NCBI GenBank assembly: GCA_965178635.1
Contig: CBCXVT010000007.1
Coordinates: forward strand, 1-21,286
DNA length: 21,286 bases
Direction: 5' to 3'
From: GCA-2733415 sp965178635
GTDB taxonomy: Bacteria; Bacteroidota; Bacteroidia; Flavobacteriales; Flavobacteriaceae
In this document: in pieces, positions 7,160-13,323 of the stretch
Layout of the letters: every line of letters begins with the position of its first letter
Position numbering within the stretch: the first letter of the stretch is position 1
Program-made: the position numbers and the translations under genes
Notes under the pieces: model-generated
What the model was told of the DNA's origin: nothing
The model's input: the letters and a program-made list of their open reading frames with translations, nothing else
Databases searched by the model: none

Positions 7160-8332
7160 ATGGGACATAATTTTAAAATGGTTGCTAAAACCTTATATGG
7201 TTTTGAAGAACTTTTAGCAAATGAATTAAGAAACCTTGGCGCAGTAAACGTTAAAGAAGGTACTAGAAATGTTAGTTTTGAAGGCGATACAGGCTTTATG
7301 TATAAAGCAAATTTAAGTTTGCGTACAGCAATAAAAGTACTAAAACCAATAAAAACATTCCGAGTTAAAAATGAACAAGATTTGTACGACCAAGTCTATA
7401 AAATGCCTTGGCATGAATATTTAAAAGCGACAGATTCATTAGCTATAAACGCTACTATTTTTTCAGATTTGTTTAGCCACTCACAATTTATTGCCTATAA
7501 AACTAAAGATGCAATAGTTGATAAATTTAGGAATACAGAAGGGGAGCGACCAAATGTTGATTTAGACCATCCAGATTTAAGAATTAACGTACATATTCAA
7601 GCAAATGAATGTACAATTTCATTAGATAGTTCTGGTGAATCATTGCATAAAAGAGGATACAAAACATCTACTAATATTGCACCAATTAATGAAGTTTTAG
7701 CCGCAGGTTTAATTATGTTATCTGGTTGGGATGGGCAATCAGATTTATTAGACCCTATGTGTGGTAGTGGTACATTGGCTATTGAAGCAGCAATGATTGC
7801 GTGTAATATACCGGCAAATATTAACAGAAAACAATTTGGATTTGAAACATGGATGGATTTTGATGAAGAGTTATATAACAAAATTGAAGAATCTTGTTTG
7901 AATAAAATTAGAGAATTTCATCATAATATTATTTGTTATGATAAAGCGCCTTCGGCAATTCGTAAAGCCGAAGATAATATTGAAAATGCAAACTTATCAG
8001 AATATATAAGTGTATCTCACGAAGATTTTTTCAAAACTCAAAAAAGAACAGAAGGGAAACTACATATCATGTTCAATCCACCATATGGAGAACGTTTACC
8101 TGTAGATGTTAAAGAGTTTTATGCACAAATAGGGGATACTTTAAAACAGGGGTATCCTAACACAAACGCTTGGTTTATTACCTCTAATTTGGAAGGTTTA
8201 AAGTCTGTAGGTTTGAGACCATCAAGAAAAATTAAAGTATTTAATGGTAAATTAGAATCTCGTTTAGTAAAATATGAAATGTATGAAGGTAGTAAAAAAG
8301 CTAAAAAACAAAAACCTTTAGCAGATAATTAA
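7160..8332 (+). CDS. THUMP-domain class I SAM-dependent RNA methyltransferase (RlmL-like, 23S rRNA m2G)
   Basis: The 390-residue protein has an N-terminal ferredoxin-like/THUMP RNA-binding region (about 5-155; KTLYGFEELLANELRNLGA). A UPF0020 methyltransferase domain follows, with motif I DLLDPMCGSGTLAIEAA (195-211) and the N6/N2-amine methylase motif NPPYGERL (306-313). This corresponds to the N-terminal half of E. coli RlmKL, which modifies G2445 of 23S rRNA. The RlmK half is absent, as is usual outside gammaproteobacteria, so it is not truncated. A lysine-rich tail (GSKKAKKQK) ends it. ATG 7160 is preferred over a TTG at 7151. ATG 7178 (MVAKTLYGFEELL) is the alternative if the -7 box at 7146 is the real promoter. 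Confidence 0.9.
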   Translation: MGHNFKMVAKTLYGFEELLANELRNLGAVNVKEGTRNVSFEGDTGFMYKANLSLRTAIKVLKPIKTFRVKNEQDLYDQVYKMPWHEYLKATDSLAINATIFSDLFSHSQFIAYKTKDAIVDKFRNTEGERPNVDLDHPDLRINVHIQANECTISLDSSGESLHKRGYKTSTNIAPINEVLAAGLIMLSGWDGQSDLLDPMCGSGTLAIEAAMIACNIPANINRKQFGFETWMDFDEELYNKIEESCLNKIREFHHNIICYDKAPSAIRKAEDNIENANLSEYISVSHEDFFKTQKRTEGKLHIMFNPPYGERLPVDVKEFYAQIGDTLKQGYPNTNAWFITSNLEGLKSVGLRPSRKIKVFNGKLESRLVKYEMYEGSKKAKKQKPLADN

Positions 8333-8340
8333 CATTAAAT

Positions 8341-8369
8341 TATATCAAATAAATAATTTAATTGATATA
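8341..8369. repeat. AT-rich imperfect inverted repeat downstream of the RNA methyltransferase
   Basis: TATATCAAATAAA (8341-8353) and TTTAATTGATATA (8357-8369) pair at 11 of 13 positions around a 3-nt loop. It could be a weak terminator or an operator for the following gene. A TATATTTA box at 8366 lies about 33 bp before the next ATG. Confidence 0.3.
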
Positions 8370-8406
8370 TTTACAAAAACTTAGTTTAACCACAAATTTA
8401 TACGAT

Positions 8407-8784
8407 ATGAAAAAAGTACTTTTAACATTAGCATTTGGTTTATTTTTTGTTGCATTTTCAAATGCTCAAGAAAAAACTGAAGCTGTAGCAGTAAAAACTG
8501 AAACAACAAAAAAAGCATGTACAGCTAAAAAGGCATGTTGCGCTAGTAAGGCTGTAGCAGGAGCAGATAAGTCTGTTGAAGGAAATGCAGGTAAGGCAAC
8601 TAAAGCATGTTCTAAGTCTAAAACTGAGTGTTCAGCAAAAGCAAAAAAAGAATGTAAAGCATCAAAAGCAGTTTCTGGATCTGAGAAATCAAGTGAAGGG
8701 AATCCTGGTAAAGCAACTAAAGCATGTTCTAAGTCTAAAGCATCTTGCTCTAAGACTAAGAAAACTTGTACTAAGAAAGCTTAA
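8407..8784 (+). CDS. Small secreted Cys/Lys-rich repeat protein
   Basis: This 125-residue protein is of unrecognised function. Residues 1-20 are a clear signal peptide (MKKVLLTLAFGLFFVAFSNA), so the mature part is periplasmic or secreted. The mature chain contains two tandem 39-residue units, 42-80 and 81-119, identical at 27 of 39 positions (shared GKATKACSKSK). It has nine cysteines and a very high lysine/alanine/serine content. A 33-bp DNA block inside the units recurs nearly unchanged at 8590 and 8707, so the units arose by tandem duplication. Spaced KxC motifs would suit metal binding or disulfide formation, but that is inference. It is flanked downstream by a very strong bidirectional terminator. 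The start was set at ATG 8407 because the signal peptide begins there. Confidence 0.85.
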   Translation: MKKVLLTLAFGLFFVAFSNAQEKTEAVAVKTETTKKACTAKKACCASKAVAGADKSVEGNAGKATKACSKSKTECSAKAKKECKASKAVSGSEKSSEGNPGKATKACSKSKASCSKTKKTCTKKA

Positions 8785-8798
8785 TCAAGTTTCTTTTG

Positions 8799-8841
8799 GA
8801 TAACTAAAAAAGCCACTCATTGAGTGGCTTTTTTAGTTATC
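8799..8841. terminator. Long perfect bidirectional terminator
   Basis: A 21-bp perfect stem spans 8799-8819 and 8821-8841 with a minimal loop around the central T. It contains AAAAAAGCCACTCA / TGAGTGGCTTTTTT, so it has a T tract on each strand. It separates convergent genes and contains the stop codon of the minus-strand AraC regulator. Confidence 0.9.
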
Positions 8842-9955
8842 TGTTATCTTGTTTAAATTGTGTAGGTGTACTGGAAGTAAGTTGTTTAAACACCCTATTA
8901 AATGCAGTTTTAGATTTAAAACCTACCTCATAACCAATAGACTCTATAGTTAGGTTGTCGTTTTCTTCACTTAATAGTAATTCCTTAGCCTCATTAATTC
9001 TATATTCATTTACGAACATTACGAAGTTTTTATTTAACTCATTGTTAATTAACTGCGAAACATATTTAGTGTTAGAGTTTAATTTACTTGCTAGAGAGTG
9101 TATTGTTAAAGAGGAATCTAGGAATAATTTATCTTTATCCATGATCATTAATAATTTGGCTTTAAGCTCGGTAAAATAATCGATGTTGGTTTCTATTATT
9201 CTATTATTAATTTCATAGTCTTCTAATTTAAAATCCTCTTGAATCTCTTCAAAAATAGGGTTTTGCTTTAATGCATTACACCCAGAAAAAATCACATAAG
9301 TAAGTAATGTTATATAAAACATTATATAAGATATTGAGTCATCAACTACATGTGAAAGTATTAATCCAGTAATAAAAAATAGGTACCCATATATAAATAA
9401 TTTAAACCAACTTAAATTAACTTTTTCAGTATAAGAAAAAGTTTCACCAATTTTTTTTAGATGTTTTTTATATAGTATTAATGACAGATAACAATAATAT
9501 ATACTCTGCATTATAAATACAACTGTAAGTCCGGACATTACTATGTAAATGATAATTTGTCTTATATTTTTCGAAAAAACATCATTTGACAAGATGTAAT
9601 CTGTAGCTACTAGTATAAAGGTGATTAACCCGTATGATATGGGTATGTAGAGGTGCCTCTTTATTTTGTCAAGCTTACCTCCAGTAACTAGTTTAACATA
9701 TATCCATAGCATTGGACCGATTGATAATACTGCTAGTAATAAAACTGGTATTAAACTATACGCTACCATATTGTATTCTAAATCTAAAACTAAAAAGAAG
9801 ATTAAAATAACAAAAATATTGGCTAAGTAAATGGAAAAAAAAGTATTTGATTTACTTCTATTTTTCAAAAAGTAAATCTGAAAAATAAACAACATAGTAA
9901 CACATAAAGTTATTATGTTTATTAGATTAATTAAACTAAAACTAATGTTTTCCAT
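8837..9955 (-). CDS. Membrane-anchored AraC-family transcriptional regulator (first of a tandem pair)
   Basis: This is a 372-residue protein. The N-terminal two thirds (about 5-235) hold seven or so hydrophobic helices. A linker and a C-terminal AraC/XylS double helix-turn-helix domain follow (about 275-370): LTIHSLASKLNSNTKYVSQL is the first HTH and TIESIGYEVGFKSKTAFNRV the second, ending in the typical STPTQFK. This is a Bacteroidetes architecture in which a membrane sensor is fused directly to a DNA-binding domain. It lies 3 bp after its paralogue at 9959-11053 on the same strand, so the two are surely co-transcribed. The neighbouring divergent target candidate is the S74-domain protein gene at 11256. 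The ligand is unknown. Confidence 0.9.
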   Translation of the reverse strand: MENISFSLINLINIITLCVTMLFIFQIYFLKNRSKSNTFFSIYLANIFVILIFFLVLDLEYNMVAYSLIPVLLLAVLSIGPMLWIYVKLVTGGKLDKIKRHLYIPISYGLITFILVATDYILSNDVFSKNIRQIIIYIVMSGLTVVFIMQSIYYCYLSLILYKKHLKKIGETFSYTEKVNLSWFKLFIYGYLFFITGLILSHVVDDSISYIMFYITLLTYVIFSGCNALKQNPIFEEIQEDFKLEDYEINNRIIETNIDYFTELKAKLLMIMDKDKLFLDSSLTIHSLASKLNSNTKYVSQLINNELNKNFVMFVNEYRINEAKELLLSEENDNLTIESIGYEVGFKSKTAFNRVFKQLTSSTPTQFKQDNR

Positions 9956-9958
9956 TTT

Positions 9959-11053
9959 TTAATGGTTATTTTTTTTGTATTCTGATGGAGTTATTTTAGT
10001 GTGTTTTTTAAACGCCCTATTGAACGCTGATTTTGAGTTAAATCCTGCTTTTTCTCCAACTGCTTCAATAGTAATGTCATTATAATTTATATCTGTCAAT
10101 AATATTTTAGATTCGTCTATACGATATGAGTTTATAAATGAAACAAAACTTGTATTGAATTCGGCGTTTATTACAGCTGATAAATAACTTGAATTAGTGT
10201 CTAACATTTTTGCCAATTGATATAAGGTCAAATCATTTTGTAAATAAGGCTTATGATTCCTCATATAGTCATTAATTCGTAGTTTTAAAACATTTCTTTT
10301 AGCAGCATCTAATTTATTACTTTTTTCCTCAATTTTAATCTCTATATCATTATTAATAAGTGTGGTGTTAACTTGAGTATTTCTTTGAAATAACATATAA
10401 GAAATAATTAAAAGTAATGGTAAATAGACAATAAAAGGAGAGGAGTTTGGGTTTAATGTGAAGAAGCACCCCACAAAAAGTAAATACCCTGTTATAAAGA
10501 CTGATATCCAATTAAAACTAATTCCTCTTTCAAAAGAGAATACTTCTTTAATTTTTAAACGGTGTTTTCTATATATGTATAAGGTTGCGCTCAAATAGGT
10601 TAAGTTTAGTAGCACGAATATAATTTTTAAGCTAAAGAAGTTTGTGTAATCTAACGCCCTTGAAATTACTTGACTCTCTGAAGTGTTATTTATAAAACTA
10701 TACACATTAAATATCAATGCCTGAATTGGTATATAGAAATGTGGTATAACTTTCCATGTTGTATTGTAATTTTTTATGTTATCAGTCAGTGAAATTACAT
10801 AAAAGAATATGATTATTGGTAATGCCAACATTACAGTGTAAAAAAACATTTCAAAGATGTAAAAATACTGATTTAACACTGGTTCAAATTTCCTTATATA
10901 TTGAAATAATATAGAAAATAATGCAATAGAAAAGCAGAAAAAAAACACACCTAGTAGCCTTGAAGAGATTGATTTGTGTTTTGGTGCAATTAATAGTTTT
11001 AAACTTAAAATAAATGTAATTAGTATTGGAATAAATAAGGCAAATAATTGCAT
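9959..11053 (-). CDS. Membrane-anchored AraC-family transcriptional regulator (second of a tandem pair)
   Basis: This 364-residue protein has the same design as its downstream neighbour: about seven N-terminal membrane helices (beginning LFALFIPILITFILSLKLL) and a C-terminal AraC double HTH. The HTH segments are LTLYQLAKMLDTNSSYLSAV and TIEAVGEKAGFNSKSAFNRA, ending KITPSEYK. The HTH domains of the pair align throughout, so they are duplicates that have diverged. ATG 11053 was chosen over an in-frame TTG at 11086 because TTG starts are uncommon here, the membrane helix begins right after M, and a promoter-like pair of boxes at 11109-11077 would leave the TTG outside the transcript. Being first of the two, its promoter probably drives both. 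Confidence 0.88.
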   Translation of the reverse strand: MQLFALFIPILITFILSLKLLIAPKHKSISSRLLGVFFFCFSIALFSILFQYIRKFEPVLNQYFYIFEMFFYTVMLALPIIIFFYVISLTDNIKNYNTTWKVIPHFYIPIQALIFNVYSFINNTSESQVISRALDYTNFFSLKIIFVLLNLTYLSATLYIYRKHRLKIKEVFSFERGISFNWISVFITGYLLFVGCFFTLNPNSSPFIVYLPLLLIISYMLFQRNTQVNTTLINNDIEIKIEEKSNKLDAAKRNVLKLRINDYMRNHKPYLQNDLTLYQLAKMLDTNSSYLSAVINAEFNTSFVSFINSYRIDESKILLTDINYNDITIEAVGEKAGFNSKSAFNRAFKKHTKITPSEYKKNNH

Positions 11054-11076
11054 AAAAACAAATTCAATTGGAAAGA

Positions 11077-11109
11077 CAATATACAATTAATATAGACATT
11101 AATGCAAAA
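11077..11109 (-). promoter_or_regulatory. Candidate promoter of the AraC pair
   Basis: On the minus strand TTTTG (11109-11105) is followed after 21 bases by TATATTG (11083-11077), resembling TTTG-N-TAnnTTTG. It would place the transcript start a little upstream of ATG 11053. The -7 box is imperfect. Confidence 0.3.
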
Positions 11110-11135
11110 TTTTTCTCGAGAAATAGTGCTGTTTA

Positions 11136-11168
11136 GACGTGTCAATTCAATGAATTGACACGTCTTTT
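11136..11168 (+). terminator. Terminator-like hairpin inside a divergent intergenic region
   Basis: GACGTGTCAATTC (11136-11148) and GAATTGACACGTC (11152-11164) form a perfect 13-bp stem with loop AAT, followed by TTTT on the plus strand. No plus-strand gene ends nearby: both flanking genes read away from it. It may be an attenuator for the 11256 gene, the end of an unannotated small RNA, or an operator. Confidence 0.6.
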
Positions 11169-11172
11169 AATG

Positions 11173-11205
11173 GTTTTAGTACATGTGTTACTTGTTTTGG
11201 TACAT
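11173..11205. promoter_or_regulatory. Two GTTTTrGTACAT direct repeats spaced 21 bp
   Basis: GTTTTAGTACAT (11173-11184) and GTTTTGGTACAT (11194-11205) differ at one base and start exactly 21 bp apart, two helical turns. The second overlaps the -33 region of the promoter at 11225. This is the classic layout of AraC-family operator half-sites. Confidence 0.55.
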
Positions 11206-11232
11206 TATTAATTGAGAATTAAAATATTTTTG
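11195..11232 (+). promoter_or_regulatory. Promoter of the S74-domain protein gene
   Basis: TATTTTTG (11225-11232) matches TAnnTTTG exactly. TTTTG (11195-11199) lies 25 bp upstream, longer than ideal, which fits a promoter that needs an activator. ATG follows 23 bp downstream. Confidence 0.5.
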
Positions 11233-11255
11233 AAACAGAATTAAAAAACCCGATT

Positions 11256-13226
11256 ATGAAAAACTTATTATTTACTTTACTTACATTAATTACTATTACT
11301 ACATATGCCCAAGTAGGAATAGGAACAACTACACCAGACGCAAGTTCTATATTAGAATTGGAATCTACAACTCAAGGAATGTTAACACCTAGAATGTTGC
11401 AGTCAGAAAGAGACCTTATAGGAACTCCTGCAACTGGATTATTAATTTATCAAACTGATAATACTCCGGGGTTTTATTATTATAACGGATCTGCTTGGGT
11501 GCCTTTTGGAGGCGTAGATAATGATTGGACAGTTTCCGGAAACGACATGTATAATGCCAATACAGGAAATGTAGGAGTTGGTAATACAGTGCCAACGGCT
11601 AAATTTCACATAACTGGTACTGCCTCTCCAGGCGGTTCAGGTGGCACCGTAGAGTTACTAAATGAAGATTTTACGGGATATGCCGTTGTAGAAAACAATT
11701 CAAGTACAGGGTGTGCTGTAGATGGTTGGGAAAACACAACTACTGGTAATGTAAATGCTAATTGTAGTAATTGTACAGGTAATTGGCTGTATATAGATTC
11801 TGACGAAAGTGGTTGTACACAAAACGCTACTGCATTAATAAATTTAACTTCTGCTCCTACATCAACAGCAATAAATGTTACTTTTGATTATAGATACAAT
11901 AATTTTGGTGCATCAGGAGATTCATTTAGGGTATATTTATATAATAATACTTTAGGATCACAACAAGGTGCAGATTTGATAAATACAACTGCTGATGCAA
12001 ACACGGCATATTCAGGATCAATAGCAGTAACTGCTGGAAATAATTATTCTTTGAGGTTTGAATATAATGGTAATTATGATTATGGCGCTTCTTTAGATAA
12101 TGTTTTGGTTACAGAAACTAGTTTAGGTTCTGGTGGAACATATATCTTTCGTTTAGAGGATGGCCAACAACAAGATGGTTATGTGTTAACTTCTGACGCT
12201 AATGGAAATGCAACTTGGGAACCTTCTTCTGGAGGATCAGATAGTCAAACATTAAGTATCACGGGAGATCAGTTAACAATTTCTAACGGAAATACAGTGA
12301 CTATTCCTACAGGTGGCGGTGGCGGTAACTCAGCCAATAATGGATTAACTCTAACCGGATCTACCATTCAATTAGGCGGAGATTTAATTAAAGATACAAC
12401 CATCAATATCGGCGATAATGATTTTATTATTAACGGAAATAGTACAACTGGTTATACAGGAGAAATGACTTTGAATGGTAATAGTAGAATTATTTTTGAA
12501 ACAGAAGTAGATGAAGATTATATAAATTTTGGTGGTGATGCTTTTGTAGATGCTGATAATGGACAAACTTTCTCTGATACTTTTGGTGGAGGACCATATA
12601 CAAAAGATTTTGTTTTAGGTGCGCATAATGGCTCATCTGGTGGAACAGCAATAGCATTAGGGTCTATAGAGTATATTGTTGATGGTACAGATGAATTATT
12701 TTATGAAGGTTCAGCTTTAAGCCCTATGTCGCATCTTGGGGCAGATTTAGGTGGTGACTCGTTTTCAGGAACAACTAGGTGGTGGGATGATGTGTATGCT
12801 GGTGATTTTGTAACAGAAACAGCTACTTATCCAATAGCTCCAGGTGGAGGTAGGTTGTCATCTCCAGAAATGAAAGGATTAAAAGAATTATTACTTTTAA
12901 ATCCAGTTTCTTACAAAGAACAAGTTAATATGGTTGGTAAAACTGCTATTCCTGATCATTTAAAGGAAATGAAATTAGGGTTTTACGCAGATCAATTGGT
13001 AAAAGTGATTCCTGAAGCGGTTAAAACCTCAGATTGGGTAGCGTTAGATGAATCAGGAAAACGAACAAGGGTTGTTAAAAAAAATCCAAAAGGAATCAAA
13101 ATGTTACAAATTATCCCGGTAACTGTTAAAGCAATTCAAGAACAACAAGAACAAATAGAAACATTAAAATCTGAAGTTTCAGAATTAAAAGAATTAGTAA
13201 ATAAACTAATTTCTGAAAAAAAGTAA
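11256..13226 (+). CDS. Secreted tail-fibre-like protein with C-terminal S74-type intramolecular chaperone domain
   Basis: This 656-residue protein has a signal peptide (1-19). An N-terminal module typical of flavobacterial fibre proteins follows (VGIGTTTPDASSILELEST, then GLLIYQTDNTPGFYYYNGSAW). Residues about 135-288 look like a beta-sandwich, carbohydrate-binding-like domain (LLNEDFTGY to SLDNVLVTE) with four cysteines at 153, 170, 173 and 187. Next come Gly/Asn/Thr-rich repeats with a GGGGG stretch at 353-357. The C-terminal S74-like domain (about 530-626) contains LLLLNPVSYKEQ and LGFYADQLVKVIPEAV, and a coiled coil (about 627-656) ends it. S535 and K540 have the Ser-x4-Lys spacing of the self-cleaving endosialidase chaperone dyad. 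It is probably a trimeric surface fibre. No type IX sorting domain is seen. It is divergent from the AraC pair, which may regulate it. Confidence 0.82.
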   Translation: MKNLLFTLLTLITITTYAQVGIGTTTPDASSILELESTTQGMLTPRMLQSERDLIGTPATGLLIYQTDNTPGFYYYNGSAWVPFGGVDNDWTVSGNDMYNANTGNVGVGNTVPTAKFHITGTASPGGSGGTVELLNEDFTGYAVVENNSSTGCAVDGWENTTTGNVNANCSNCTGNWLYIDSDESGCTQNATALINLTSAPTSTAINVTFDYRYNNFGASGDSFRVYLYNNTLGSQQGADLINTTADANTAYSGSIAVTAGNNYSLRFEYNGNYDYGASLDNVLVTETSLGSGGTYIFRLEDGQQQDGYVLTSDANGNATWEPSSGGSDSQTLSITGDQLTISNGNTVTIPTGGGGGNSANNGLTLTGSTIQLGGDLIKDTTINIGDNDFIINGNSTTGYTGEMTLNGNSRIIFETEVDEDYINFGGDAFVDADNGQTFSDTFGGGPYTKDFVLGAHNGSSGGTAIALGSIEYIVDGTDELFYEGSALSPMSHLGADLGGDSFSGTTRWWDDVYAGDFVTETATYPIAPGGGRLSSPEMKGLKELLLLNPVSYKEQVNMVGKTAIPDHLKEMKLGFYADQLVKVIPEAVKTSDWVALDESGKRTRVVKKNPKGIKMLQIIPVTVKAIQEQQEQIETLKSEVSELKELVNKLISEKK

Positions 13227-13235
13227 AAGATTTAA

Positions 13236-13280
13236 AATTCGGGTGTTATAATGTCAATTCGGGTATTGTTAATTATAACA
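13236..13280. repeat. AATTCGGGT direct repeats interleaved with a TGTTATAAT inverted repeat
   Basis: AATTCGGGT occurs at 13236-13244 and 13256-13264, 20 bp apart. TGTTATAAT (13244-13252) is perfectly inverted at 13272-13280. It lies just after the S74-domain gene stop and just before its terminator; role unknown. Confidence 0.45.
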
Positions 13281-13282
13281 GT

Positions 13283-13311
13283 AAAGCCTCATGTGAAAGC
13301 ATGAGGCTTTT
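13283..13311 (+). terminator. Intrinsic terminator after the S74-domain gene
   Basis: AAAGCCTCATG (13283-13293) pairs perfectly with CATGAGGCTTT (13300-13310) over a 6-nt loop, followed by a short T run. It sits between convergent genes and may also serve clpB on the minus strand. Confidence 0.8.
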
Positions 13312-13323
13312 ATATTAATAAAA

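Noticed and set aside
7160..8332. RlmKL truncated after the RlmL half
   Set aside because: The fused form is a gammaproteobacterial feature; a stand-alone THUMP-methyltransferase of about 390 residues is the normal form elsewhere, and no remnant of RlmK follows.
8530..8763. CRISPR-like or intergenic repeat array
   Set aside because: The repetition is in frame, encodes protein repeats of 39 residues and has only two units without spacers.
11256..13226. Prophage tail-fibre gene marking an integrated phage
   Set aside because: It has a bacterial signal peptide, no phage structural or lysis genes surround it, and its neighbours are chromosomal regulators and clpB.
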